Source: Calendula officinalis | Lineage: Eukaryota > Streptophyta > Magnoliopsida > Asterales > Asteraceae | Length of the DNA stretch: 64,000 nt | Assembly (NCBI GenBank): GCA_963853835.1 | Contig: OY970828.1 | Coordinates: forward strand, 59,388,861-59,452,860 | Direction of reading: 5' to 3' | In this document: positions 22,746 through 35,200 of the stretch, in pieces | How the letters are laid out: each line of letters opens with the position of its first letter | Position numbering within the stretch: position 1 is the stretch's first letter | Notes under the pieces: model-generated | Databases searched by the model: none | Told to the model about the DNA's origin: nothing | Seen by the model: only the letters and a program-made list of their open reading frames with translations | Position numbers and translations under genes: made by a program

Positions 22746-25700
22746 ATGGAAGCATTGATATGCCGGAAACTTGGTGATCCAACAATCCCTCCAGATTCGT
22801 CGGAAAACTCCCCTTTCAGTTTCTCAACAACTCATCCAATCCCCACACTCATCTCACCAACTTCCGTCAGAATTCAAATCAAATCCACCTGCTTGAATTT
22901 TGCTACACACCTTCAAGTTCTTGGCAAGTATCAAGAAAAATACGCCTTACCTTTCATTCTCGGCTCCGATTACTCCGGCGTAGTTGAATCCGTCGGTCCA
23001 GACGTCACCAATTTCAAAATTGGGGATCGTGTTTGTTCCTTCGCATACGTAGGCTCTTTTGCGCAATTTATCGTTGCAGAAGAGAGTGAATTGTGAGTGA
23101 TCGTTTCAGTTATGTTGTTAAGTTATGACTCAATGTTGTCCTGATTTTGAGTTTTAATAAAAAACTGAAGGTATCGAGTTCCTGATGGATGTGATTTGGT
23201 GGCTGCTGCTGCAGTTCCGGTTGCATATGGAACATCTCATCAGGCGTTGGTTCAAAGAGCCAGGTTAAGATCTGGTCAGGTATCACTTCAATTTGTTTAA
23301 ATTTTTATTACTACCTGATTTCAAATTTGGTCAGGTATAAATCTTCTTAATTTTTATTCAATGGAAGTCAATCTCGATGAGATCTTAGTGGGAGCTCAGA
23401 TCTTGGAACTAGAAGTTGAGAATCTAGGTGGTGGATCTCGCCGAGATTGACCGAGATTTGGCTAAGATGACTTAAAACAAATATTTAATGAGTTGTCTAA
23501 ACCTTCTTAATGCATCAATTATAAACGAATAATTCCTTGTATTCACTTATAACGCGGCATAATCAATTTGAGAGTCAGCATTCCTTGGTTGATTTTGGAA
23601 GGTTACAATCGGATGTAATATATGTATGGAGTTTTTTACTTATTTAAAAGAGGAGAAATAATATTTGTGTCTACTATTTGTATCTACCCACTTTTAAACT
23701 TGACATGTGTCATCAACTAATTCTCTCTCTTCATATTATCCCTTGATTTTGACACTTGTCATGATCAAATTGGTAGGCACATGACTAGGCACAAATATTT
23801 TGATCATGACAAGTGTTAAAATCAATGGATGATGTGAGTAAAGAGAACTAGTGGATGCACATGTCAAGCTTAGAAGTGAGTGGCTTATGAGTAGGAAGAA
23901 AAAGTAGAAGAAATATCATTTCTCATATTTAAAATGACAATCTTGTTAACCAAGTTGGTTAAGGCTGATGACTGACATACAAGAGGTCGCAGATTTGAAT
24001 CTAAGCATAAGCATTTTATTTTAACCACCGGATTTTAAGACCTTCCAAAAAAATAAAGCATAAATTCAGACTATTTTTACTATTTTTTTATTATATTATA
24101 TTATTAAGGGTTTTTCTAACATGTGCCCCCTAGGCACATGATAGGATGCATTAACTCACTCAAAATTTCCTTATAAAGTATTATAATCATCAATAAAGTT
24201 CATAAGTTACATTTTGAAAGACATGTATTCAATGCATTTAGAAGTTTTAATAGAAATTTTGAGTGAGTTAATGTACCTAAACATGTGCCCTCTAGGCACA
24301 TGTTAGAAAAACCCATATTATTATATTATTATATGTGTAGTTAATACTTAATACTTCATAGCACCAACAACCTAATTCTTGAGAAAGACTAACAAGTAAC
24401 AACCACCATCACAATAATAATTACAACTACTAACATGTTAATATAATTAACATACTTCGTATTATTAACTCTTAGAGAAAAGGAAATAACTAATAGGAGT
24501 TGCAAAACATGAAATAGGAAATAACTAATACACTTTAAATGACATAAGTGCAAAATATAAAAACTAAAGATTCAAATGCTTATGTCTTGGCTAAAGGCTA
24601 ATAGTGATGAATCATTTTTATCCTATATACATTGTCATCTAATACAACCCTTTATTATTGAGAATACGCAATATTAATCCCTCAAATTATATATAGTATC
24701 CAAATCATTCCACTTAAAGAAAGGTATAACATTTTGTTTTAAGATAACAAAATTAAGATAAGAGTATGCAATACTATTATGCCATCAGGAAATATCTTGA
24801 AAATGAAATATCTTTGAACCTATATTTGTAATTTAAGATAAACCAATATTTTGGTTGTTGAACGAATATCAGTAAACAGTCAATTGGGTATTATATGAGA
24901 ATATCGTGCGGGATAAAAAAACTACTAGTTATAGTATAAAGCTTAGAGACATAATACCACTTTACATAAAGCAAACCATTTTTGTGCTTCAGTTTGTTAT
25001 GAAATCTAAACGAAAGTTAGCTGTAGTCAACTAAAGATAATACTGATATAAAATTAATTAAAAGTACCAGATTTAAACTGCAGGTGTTGTTAGTTCTTGG
25101 TGCAGCAGGAGGTGTTGGTGTTGCAGCTGTTCAAATTGGAAAGGTTTGTGGTGCAACTGTCATTGCTGTAGCTAGGTGTGTGTTTTGACTATGTGAATTC
25201 TAATTTTGACCAATTGACATGTGCATTGACTTTGTATTTAAAAATTAAACTCACAGAGGAACCGAGAAAGTAGAGTTTTTAAAGTCAATGGGTGTTGACC
25301 ATGTTGTAGACTTGAGTCAAGGAGGTGTTATTGAAAACGTGAAAGCGTTTTTGAAAACAAGAAAACTGAAAGGAGTTGATGTTTTGTATGATCCTGTTGG
25401 AGGTAAGCTTTCAAAAGAAAGCATGAAGTTGTTAAATTGGGGTGCACAAATTTTAGTTATAGGGTTTGCGAGTGGTGAGGTCCCCATTATTCCTGCTAAT
25501 ATTGCTCTTGTTAAGGTACAGTTAAAGCTTGATTCTTGCTTAGAAAAATTTCTTTTGGCCATTTTGTGGGTGAAAGAACCGAGCTTATTATTTTAATTTT
25601 TTATTTTTTATTTTTTACAGAATTGGACAATTCATGGATTCTATTGGGGAAGCTATAAATTCAATAATCCAAGTGTACTTGAAGACTCTGTAAAAGAATT

Positions 25701-26816
25701 GTTGTCTTGGTTGGCAAAAGGGTTAATTACCATCTACAATATTTCCCATTCCTACAAACTCCAAGAGGTAACAAGATTTTATATTATAGGTTAAGTAATG
25801 GCTAATGACAGTTTTGACCCTTTTATAGACTTTTGGATTGTTTTGGGTAGGGTGATTATCAGGCTAAAACCGAACCGAACCGAACCGATAACCGATAAAG
25901 ATGAATTTTCAAAACCGAAACCGAACCGATAACATGTTATCGGTTTCGGTTCGGTTTCGGTTCGGTTATTTTAGGCCAAATGTTCTTCCTTTTCCGAAAA
26001 CCGAATCGATAACGATGATTTTCAAAACCGAAACCAAACCGATAACATGTTATCGGTTTCGGTCGGTTTTCGATTCGGTTCGGTTTTTTCGGTCCAAATG
26101 CTCACCCCTAGTTTTGGGTTATATTTTATCTCAAACGGGTCAATTACGTAAGGAAAAAAACCAAAATGAAAACCGGTCGAATGGGCTGAAGTCACTAAAA
26201 ATGCACTCCCTCCGTCCCACAAAAAACTTCCCATTTTACTTTAAATTTTTGTCCCCAAAAAACTTCCCATTTCATACAATTGATGGGCTCCACATAATAA
26301 AATACTATTACTTCGTATTACTAAGGATCTCACCACTAACTATCTTTCTCTCTCCAAATCAATCTTATATTTTAATCAAAATTATTACCAATAATTACAC
26401 CACTAACTATCACCTTACAACTTGTGCCAAAATGAAATGTGAAGTTTTTTGTGGGCCGGAGGGAGTATTAAAATGCATAAAACCTTTTACTCTCTTTATC
26501 TGAAAAAAAGTTATGCTAACATAGTTATTGTAATCATATTTAACATATTTATAATATTATAACACAAGTAAAAAAATGTGTTATAGCTTGTGACATTCAT
26601 GAAAAAATAAAACCTGTCAGAATTTGTCAAAGAGAAACATCGCAGATTAACATGAAACACATCTAAAATAGATTGCTATTGTGAATTTTTTACCTAAATT
26701 GGAAATGTTTGTTGCAGGCGAACCTTGCATTTTCGGATATCAAGGACCGAAATGTATTAGGGAAGGTGATGATTACTTTTGATGATCCTAAAAGCATAGC
26801 TTACTCTAAGCTCTAG
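22746..26816 (+). CDS. Quinone oxidoreductase-like MDR protein, copy 1 (SKL-ending)
   Basis: Six exons: 22746-23092, 23171-23279, 25084-25175, 25257-25515, 25621-25767 and 26718-26816. They total 1,053 nt and 350 residues, with GT-AG introns and no internal stop. It is a zinc-free medium-chain dehydrogenase/reductase of the NAD(P)H:quinone reductase type, and the wording matches Arabidopsis At3g56460. The GroES-like fold covers about residues 30-130 (GKYQEKYALPFILGSDYSGV, GDRVCSF). The Rossmann fold starts at residue 153 with LVLGAAGGVGVAAVQIGK, and GVDVLYDPVGG follows. The last three residues are S-K-L, a type 1 peroxisomal targeting signal, so matrix import is likely. The physiological substrate is unknown. 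Intron 2 (1.8 kb) and intron 5 (0.95 kb) are filled with transposon insertions. Confidence 0.93.
23655..23925. mobile_element. Foldback MITE in intron 2 of copy 1
   Basis: The two halves are inverted relatives (acttgacatgtgtcatcaac...acatgtcaagctt; gacacttgtcatgatca...tgatcatgacaagtgtt). A diverged relative is at 27095-27275. Exact ends are uncertain. Confidence 0.6.
23940..24056 (+). mobile_element. tRNA-derived SINE in intron 2 of copy 1
   Basis: Box A-like ttaaccaagttggttaaggc and box B-like agatttgaatctaag are spaced as in a tRNA gene, followed by an A-rich tail (ccaaaaaaataaag). It is a plausible short SINE or its head. Confidence 0.5.
24112..24315. mobile_element. Foldback MITE in intron 2 of copy 1
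   Basis: Inverted ends gggtttttctaacatgtgcc...ggcacatgttagaaaaaccc. Each end also contains the small palindrome catgtgcc..ctaggcacatg. About 200 bp. The target duplication lies in TA-rich DNA and cannot be fixed. Confidence 0.75.
25848..26110. mobile_element. hAT-type MITE in intron 5 of copy 1
   Basis: The ends taggg.tg...caccccta are flanked by the 8 bp duplication gttttggg (25840-25847 and 26111-26118), the hAT target size. The interior consists almost entirely of ccgaa/ttcgg words and ccgataac variants arranged symmetrically. A long frame read across it is only a product of the repeat. Confidence 0.85.
26206..26465. mobile_element. Stowaway-type MITE in intron 5 of copy 1
   Basis: It begins ctccctccgtcccac and ends gtgggccggagggag, the classic Stowaway (Tc1/mariner) termini, with TA on the right flank. 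About 260 bp. Confidence 0.85.
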
Positions 26817-29013
26817 GTCTGTAATATTGTATCGATTACCAAATTAGAAGATGGTAATTCTAAGTCCCAAAATTCATACAGATTCCACAGAAAATAGCCG
26901 TGAAAAGGATATACAGTAATTTCTACAGTTACTTTATACCGTCAAGAATGTTTCCGTACCAAACGTGGATATGTTATTTATTTGAATTTAAAGCAGATAA
27001 ATGAGTTAGTAATAATATATTCGCTATTTTCTTTCTCTTATGTGTTATGTAACTGAAAGCAAATGTAAACACTAAACACCCTGCAATATTTTTTCTTGAG
27101 TAATGGTATTTAGACTTATCATTTGGACCTATTTATAGACCTACTCATTAGATGAAGACATGTGTCAAAATCAAGGGATAATATTATGAGAGGGAATTAG
27201 TAGAATACACCTGTCATCATATCAAGTAGGTAGGTCTATGAGTATGTCTAAATAATAGGAGTAAATATCATTTCTTTTTTTTTTTTTGCTACGTTTCTAT
27301 CTTAAATTTGAAAATAGTTTATTATAATAATTTTTAAATCTGAAAGCTTATAATCATATAAACCTATTCATTTCTTAAAGTAAACAAATGTTTGAGTGTT
27401 TGTGTTTCGATTATTTTACTTTTACAAATATTAAACCCTTAAATTCTAAACTTATAATAGTTCATAACTATTATTAAAAAAAAAATAATTAAAAAAATAA
27501 GTGGCTTTATCTTATTTAAACAGGCTCCCTGTAGTGACATAGTTTTCCTCATGATATACACGACTTAACCGTTGACGTGACCATTTCTATTTACATGATC
27601 ATATATTAAATGTTTACCTAGGGAAGGGATCAAACTAGTGATTTTTAGGACATCATTTTCCCATGGCTTTCACCTAAGTTGCTTTAACTAATGTGTAAAT
27701 TATAAACGAATATTATGTGTAAATCATTTTCCCATGACATCATTTTTTTAATTTCTTAGTTCCTTTTTTGACCTAGTTATATGAAAATTTTGAGTTCACA
27801 TGTTATTTAAATACTAACTTATGTGTAAATTATTAGCGAATATTATGTTATCGATTTCTATCTTGTCCATATTTGCTAACAAAAGATAAAACCAAGTTTA
27901 ACCTTTTATTGAATTAGACTTGAGAGGAATTCAAGAAAAATAAACTACAACTTAGTGTTGAAAGTTCAACGAGTTGTTTGCCAACAAGACAATTTTATAT
28001 ATAACCGGTTTCCAAAGCGGAAACTTTGTTGATTTCCTTTCGAAACATGGACAATTATTCCATTAATCGGATTACAACGAAACAAAAGAATACGATAATC
28101 AACAAATTTGATGATTACCATAAATAGAAAATAAGGACAAATTAATAAACCTTAGAATGTAGGAGCTTGCGTTGCACACAGTTCCCTTAAAATTGTTTAC
28201 AAGCTTGTTTCCCAGGGTACGATGGCTAAAAGAAAAAACGATGGCTAAAAAAACGGCACAAGATTCATGTGTGTTATTTCGAGTGCTTGTAAACATATGC
28301 TGTACCGTTACAAAACCCTCTTCAAATGCTACGTAACCATATGAGATACTACTCATAAAATATCATATAGTTTCCAAAGTTTGAGAAAGGGATGTTATAT
28401 TTACACTATAAAAATTACTTCCCTCATCACATTGTATAAATTTTAAAACAGATTGTACAAATGTACTAAAGTATAGGTTGTGATGTGTGAATACGTTTTT
28501 ATAGTATAAAAACTATTTCTCTTTGAGAAATATGCATATATAATACATATATTATATTATATATTTTACAACAATCCTCCACATTTGTGGATACTAAGTA
28601 TTTTTACGACAATCCCCCGCTTGTAAAGTTAGAAGCTCCAAAAAAAGATACGCGCTGCAAATATATACATTGGGAATATTTGGCAAAGTGAGTTGGAGCT
28701 GGTAACTAGTAGTTGGAGCTTTTATTTTGAGCTGGAAGCTGGAGCTGTTAATTTTATAAAACTATTTGTCAAATTAGCTTGAGTTGTATTTGTAAATCGA
28801 CATAAGAGGACTGGGTCATCCTTTTTACGTCAGATGAGAGGATATTCTTGTGTGGGGTGTGAGTAGAGGCTATATTTATGGCTCTCAAAAGGGGTGTAAT
28901 GATTTGAGTTATAAATGAATATGTATTTGAAGTATGAATGTTAAATGAGGATTTGATGAGATGGCCCTGATGTGTTGCTGAAGTGTGTGTTGGCTTAAAC
29001 CACACCACCACAC
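26817..29013. other. Intergenic DNA between copy 1 and the Tourist/SINE nest
   Basis: No gene is supported. It contains a foldback MITE at about 27095-27275 (related to 23655-23925) and a tRNA-like patch near 27620-27700 on the minus strand (gtttgatccc box B-like). A weak foldback lies at 28380-28535 and agctggagct-type repeats at 28690-28750. The rest is AT-rich. Confidence 0.4.
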
Positions 29014-29016
29014 TTA

Positions 29017-29977
29017 GGCCCCTTTTGTTTTGACGTAATCCTCCGTAATCTTCCGTAATTGTAATTCAATTACATTACGAAGGACGTTTGGATGAACCTT
29101 TTTTTTTCATAATTCAGTTACGGCGTAATTTCGAATTACGATATTCGTGGTAATTGAAAATCCATCCCAACACCCCACGAATTCAATTACGGTCCTTTAG
29201 TAAACTAATAATTTTGAATATTTTATATGCTTCAGATTTTAAAATCATTTAAAAAAATTTTAAAAATTTTAAAAAATTTGAAAAAATTAAAAAAAAAATT
29301 AAAATTTCTTTTAAAAATTTTAAAAAATTTCAAAATTTTTTAAAAAATTTCAAAAATTTAAAATTTTTTTTTTTTAAAAAAAAATTAATTTAAAAAAAAT
29401 TAAATTTTTTTAACAAATTAAAAAAATTTAAAATATTTTAAAAATTTTAAAAAAATTAGAAAAATTAGAAAAAAATTAAAAAAATAAAAACTATTTTTTT
29501 TTTAAGTAAACAAATAATAAAAAAATTTAAAAAAAAAATAATAAATAATAAAAAATAATAATATAATAAATAATAAATAATAAAATATTAAAAAAGTTTT
29601 TAAAAAAAGTCGTAAGTTTTTTTTTTTTTTGAACGGCAAGTTAATAAGTTAGTGGTTCGAGCATAAACAGTGACATCCATAAGGGGCAGTATGCCTTCCC
29701 TCAAACATTCCACCTATGGGGAATAAATCCCACCGCCAAAGTCCATGACAGGACTTGAACCTATGGGTCATGGGCAACACCTTATACCACTAGGCTAGAA
29801 GCCTTGGGTAAAAAAAAAAAAAAAAAAAGTCATAAGTATTGATTTGAATTACAACTCAAAATTTTGGTAACCAAACGCGTAACCGTATTCAATTACAACT
29901 CAATTCAATTACAACCGAATTCAAATACAACCGATTTCAATTATATTACGGAGGAATACGTTGAGCCAAACGCCCCC
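29017..29977. mobile_element. Tourist-like element with a nested SINE
   Basis: Inverted ends ggccccttttgttttgacgt...ttgagccaaacgcccc are flanked by TTA (29014-29016 and 29978-29980). Subterminal words cgtaatcctccgtaat and attacggaggaatacg pair as well. The centre (29220-29600) is almost pure A/T. A SINE interrupts it at about 29613-29812. No transposase. Confidence 0.8.
29613..29812 (-). mobile_element. tRNA-derived SINE
   Basis: Read on the minus strand it starts with box A (tagcctagtggtataagg) and box B (ggttcaagtcc) at tRNA spacing, followed by about 120 bp of body and an A-tail. Flanks aaaaaaagtcgtaag and aaaaaaagtcataag match as a target duplication. It is a full-length Pol III retroposon inserted in the Tourist-like element. 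Confidence 0.8.
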
Positions 29978-30079
29978 TTAATGTTCTAAAAGGACATAGG
30001 CATGTTGTGGTAAATGTGATATTTAGAGTAGTCATAGTGGTGACCAAACCAAACCCATGTAGTGACTGGTGAACAAAAT

Positions 30080-31094
30080 CACGATCGCGATTTTGTTAGG
30101 CCTGTTATAAGTGATAACTTGCACTTCTACGTTTCTACTGACCAAATTAAAATTTTAAACTCAACTAAAAATAAACTCTTCTTTATTAATAAAAAATGAT
30201 AACAAAGATATAAGTAGTTGCGGAATAGCCAAAAACACGAATCCTAACTAAACTACTTGCAAGAGGTAGACAATTAATAATAGTGCCTAAGACAAGTATT
30301 GATTAACAAATAATCTAACACAAGATCAGATACCTTCTTTACTTAGGTTCAATTCTTGAAACAAGTAGTGAGAAGGTATCACTAAAAATTGTTTATCACT
30401 TTGCTTTTTGTGGAAATGACCAAGTGTAGTTTGGCAAAGTGAGAACCACTGTTGGGTTGTGCTCAACGTGAATTCGTCCATTGTGTCTTCTATTTATAGT
30501 TGAGAAGGCATGACAGCTAAGAGATGTACGAATGAATCCACGTGTAAGGATTCCGTTGGTGCAGGGTATATTTCATGCGACGAGCACTACTAGCGGAACC
30601 CTGACAGTACTTAATGTCGTCTTGTGATCGCCGATATCTTCTAGAAGATTTGCATAGGATTCCCTTTGTCGGTGACATTCGATCTTGTTTAATACTTGTG
30701 TCTTTCTGTGTCAATGAATCTTCAGACCTTGAGATATGCTTCAGATCACTATGAGTCTTCGGGTACTCATAGTTCTTTAGGTACTGGACAACTTCATTGA
30801 CGTTCACGAAGATTTTTACTTAGAAAAGTATTTGTCTTCAAGACTCAGCGTTATTGTCAAGTATACGCTGAACCTACTACATCTATCTGAACGGTTGATC
30901 AGTCTCTGATTCTGCACAGTAAATTGATCGTTGCTTCTATTGTGTTAAGACAGTGTAGCCAGGTAACCAGAATCCGAACCAATCAGATTCTTAGTCACCC
31001 ACAATCTGAAGAGCTAATCTTCAGATTGTCTTCTAAATATTGCATTTTGTATTCTTTAAATCCTCTTCAGTGGAGAATGTTTTCAGCGACCCAA
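30080..31094 (-). repeat. Possible solo LTR or LTR fragment
   Basis: On the minus strand it could run from tgttgggtcgctg to ...cacttataaca. A TATA-like ctataaatag lies near 30487-30500. I find no matching 5 bp duplication, so it may be truncated or not an LTR. A 96-residue frame inside it (30517-30807, minus) has no recognisable domain and is not called. Confidence 0.35.
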
Positions 31095-31301
31095 CAATTC
31101 TATCAAGACGTGTACCAATTATTATTCTTAGTATACAAGATATCAACGCACAACATTCACGGCCAATATTGGTCGCTGAACCCTAAATCGAAGGTGAAAA
31201 AAGAGGGCTTTGTTGCTTTCAAACAAAATTACTTACATTTTAACATGATTTTTTTAGATTATAATTTTCGTGAGATATTCAATCTATTTTATTATATTTA
31301 G

Positions 31302-31500
31302 ATTTTTTAACGCCAAGTTAGTTAGTAGTTCGAGTCAGCAGTGACATCCAAGCGGCCAGTATGCTTTCCTTGAACCCATCACCTTTTTTTGGGGAATAAA
31401 CCCCACCACCTTTATTATCTCCAAGTTTTGCGTCCAACAAGTCTTAAACCCAAGACCTATTGAAGGAAAACTCCAAGGATATCCTTGGTGACCAATTGGT
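31302..31500 (-). mobile_element. tRNA-derived SINE, second copy
   Basis: It shares the body with 29613-29812 (ggaataaa.ccccacc, cagtgacatcca), read on the minus strand. It is flanked by ttattatatttag on both sides (about 31289-31301 and 31501-31513), a convincing target duplication. Boxes A and B are recognisable but diverged. Confidence 0.7.
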
Positions 31501-31870
31501 TTATTATATTTAGCTAAATAGTATAATGGGGTGAGTTATATGGAGAACTCATTTTTTGTGTTAAATATTATAAAATCCTTTTAACCCAATTAGAATTTAG
31601 TAAATACATATGCAAACCAATAACATTTAACCCAAATTAAACATATACTTAAAAATAACATCAATAATACTGAAAAACATACATGCATAAATAACACTTA
31701 TGATACATACATGAATAACATACATGCGTGATAACATATATGTATACATGCATACCAATATTTGATGATCCCTCATCAAATCCCTTCATGTATCTCTTAA
31801 TATCCGTTGATTTTGAAAATTGATTGATTGTTTAGACTGGTTTTGTACCAACTCTCCAGCATAGTATAAT

Positions 31871-32215
31871 ACTTCCTCCGTATCAAAATAAGTGAATCAC
31901 TTTCCTTTTTTGGGTGTATCAAAATAAGTGAATCATTTTAGTAATTTACCTTATTTGGTAAGTTTTGTATTTAAAATTACTCATTGGCCTCTTACTTATC
32001 CTTCTTTAAACATCATTAAAGGTGTGAGTCCCATCCATATTTGTCATCTTCCTATATTTGACTTTTTTATCATTTAGAAAAGCAACAAAATAGTACAAGG
32101 TGTGAAGTTCATCCATTCTAATTAGTAATTACGCAATTTAATTTTACTAATTTTTTATTACTTTTTTTTCTCATAAAATATAAAGTTAAAAGTGATTCAT
32201 TTATTTTGATACGAG
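31871..32215. mobile_element. Stowaway-type MITE just upstream of oxidoreductase copy 2
   Basis: Inverted ends cctccgtatcaaaataagtg...cattattttgatacgag-type (right end gattcatttattttgatacg) with TA flanks. The first 60 bp hold a tandem repeat of the terminus. Its right end is about 40 bp from the ATG at 32256, so it must include promoter or leader sequence of that gene. Confidence 0.75.
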
Positions 32216-32255
32216 TAATAAATAATCCAACCCAAACACCTTAACTCCCAAAGAA

Positions 32256-35200
32256 ATGGAAGCATTGATATGCCGGAAACTTGGTGATCCAACAATCCCT
32301 CCAGATTCATCGGAAAACTCCCCTTTCACTTTCTCAACAACTCATCCAATCCCCACACTCATCTCACCAACTTCCGTCAGAATTCAAATCAAATCCACCT
32401 GCTTGAATTTTGCTACACAACTTCAAGTTCTTGGCAAGTATCAAGAAAAATACGCCTTACCTTTCATTCTCGGCTCCGATTACTCCGGCGTAGTTGAATC
32501 CGTCGGTCCAGACGTCACCAATTTCAAAATTGGGGATCGTGTTTGTTCCTTCGCATACGTAGGCTCTTTTGCGCAATTTATCGTTGCAGAAGAGAGTGAA
32601 TTGTGAGTGATTGTTTCAGTTATGTTGTTAAGTTATGACTCAATGTTGTCCTGATTTTGAGTTTTAATAAAAAATTGAAGGTATCGAGTTCCTGATGGAT
32701 GTGATTTGGTGGCTGCTGCTGCAGTTCCGGTTGCATATGGAACATCTCATGAGGCGCTGGTTCAAAGAGCCAAGTTAAGATCTGGTCAGGTATCACTTCA
32801 ATCTGTCCAAATTTTTTATTATCTGATTAATGATTTGATTACATGTGCCAAAACAAATTGACGGTTTATATTATTGATCTTCGTCCACATGTTTTTTTCT
32901 TGTTTATACTTCGTATTATTTTATCTTGTTATATTCTAACTCTCAAACTTTCATCAAACTGACAGTTTAGCCCATCCATTTTATTTTAGCATGATATAGT
33001 TCTTCAACTTTGATTAATTTGTCTAATAAACTATTGTAACATATTAATCTACTATCATACGTCAATTACAAGTTTATACTTACAAAAAGCCTTTTAACCA
33101 CGAAAGTTTTTGTCAGAATAGTTTAGTCCCTTAACCTATGTAGCAAATTTTATACCAAATTTTTTAACGAAAATATTAAGTGATGTGAAACATCTAGTTA
33201 TAAAAATGAGTCTCCTAAATACTAGACTACCACACTCCTAAACAAGTATACATAATCGTGAGTAATATAGGTTAGGTAAGTATTTCGGGTTATCGTTTCT
33301 GCAGGGAACGGTTAAGTGATCACGGAATGTAAGGCTAATAAACTAATTTGGACAATTAATATAAAAAGGATTTTCATTGATGACTTTTGAAATGATTAAT
33401 TACAATGATTTTAAAAGTGAAATTGACAAACCAATTTTGGAAATTGTTTTCAAAATTTTAAAGGATATTCACTATGCATGAATCTATCTAGGTGATTGCT
33501 AAGCTCCGATTAATTTAATGTTCTAGATTTCACGGTATTAGATTTCTCTTAATTTCATTTAATAACCTAAATGCAACTAATAGGAATTTCTTCACTTAAA
33601 AGACATATTCAGGTCACACTTCAGTTTGTTGATCATAATAGACTTAGGTTACCAAAATCTTGTAAACCTAGAACTTTCGTTACTAAGATTATACTTCTAG
33701 TTTTACCTAACTTATTGATTTCTAATCTCAAACCCCTATTTTTAGTGAATCGCCAACTAGGTCACTAAAGTGAAAAGTTGAGGAAGTCACTAATTGATTC
33801 AAGTGTTGTCAATACTTAAAACGAATTAATAATAAACGAGACAAAAACCAAAGATCAAAGGGTTAACCAAAAGAGTAATTCATAAACCAACAGATGTTCA
33901 AACATTAAAATTATAATCCTAAAATTCAACCAGACTTAAATCTAGAATTCTTCAAAACATAGTGAATAAAAGAATACTAGCACATAGACATGCTAGTAAT
34001 CACCAAACAAACATTAGAATTCGAAATAACAAACATTATTTTAATGGAACTGATCAAAAACCAAAGACAAGCTTGATTTGATGTAAAATCCCCTTGAAAA
34101 CTGCCAAAGTTCGTCCCCTTAACTGCCAAAATACACACTTGCTTCAAAAGATACCTTCAGATTTGAATTCTTCGTGTATAAAACCACTCAGGCCTGGAAT
34201 ACACAACAAGTATCAAATTGAGTAATATCGTAATAATTTTAATATAAAACGTACACAATTTACGCGATATTGACGGATATAACTATGTATAAAAAAAATA
34301 TCAATATCATTAAGTAATAACAATGCTATTAAGTTAAAAGTTAGTGAAATATTGATAAAATATTATGAGGGTTAAACCGTCAAATAGATTAAGTTTAAGG
34401 ACTAAACCATATTTAACGTTAAATTATAGTTATACCTCAAACCACAATGATTGGTAACAACTCAACGAAATGGTTAAAACACCAAGTCAACAAAATTTTA
34501 TAGGTTAAACACTAAAGTGAATCAAAGTTTAAAATAAAATCATTGCCAATAAAACTGCAGGTGTTGCTAGTTCTAGGTGCAGCTGGAGGTGTTGGCGTTG
34601 CAGCTGTTCAAATTGGAAAGATTTGTGGTGCAACTGTCATTGCTGTAGCTAGGTGTGTGTTTTGACTATTTGAATTCTAATTTTGACCTTTTGTGTACTG
34701 ACTTTGTATTTTAATTCATAGAGGAACTGAGAAAGTAGAGTTTTTAAAGTCAATTGGTGTTGACCATGTTGTTGACTTGAGTCAAGGAGGTGTTATCGAA
34801 AACGTGAAAGCGTTTTTGAAAACAAGAAAACTCAAAGGGGTTGATGTATTGTATGATCCTGTTGGAGGTAAGCTTTCAAAAGAAAGCATGAAGTTGTTAA
34901 ATTGGGAAGCACAAATTTTAATTATAGGGTTTGCAAGTGGTGAGGTACCTATTATCCCTGCTAATATTGCTCTTGTTAAGGTAAATTTAAAACAAGATTT
35001 TGTCCATTTTACAGTTTTACCCCTCAATGATATTTTTATTTAATTTTTTTTTTTTTTGCAGAATTGGACGATTCATGGACTGTATTGGGGGAGATATGAT
35101 CCAAATAAACAAGGTGTTCTTAAAGAGTCTTCTAAGGAGCTGTTATCTTGGTTTGCAAAAGGCTTAATTACCATCCACATTTATCGTTCATACAAACTCC

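Noticed and set aside
25901..26503. 200-residue frame with repeated FRFG/NMLSVS-like words
   Set aside because: It reads through a hAT MITE built of ccgaa repeats and into a Stowaway MITE, all inside intron 5 of oxidoreductase copy 1.
30517..30807. 96-residue minus-strand frame
   Set aside because: No domain, atypical composition, and it lies in a possible LTR fragment.
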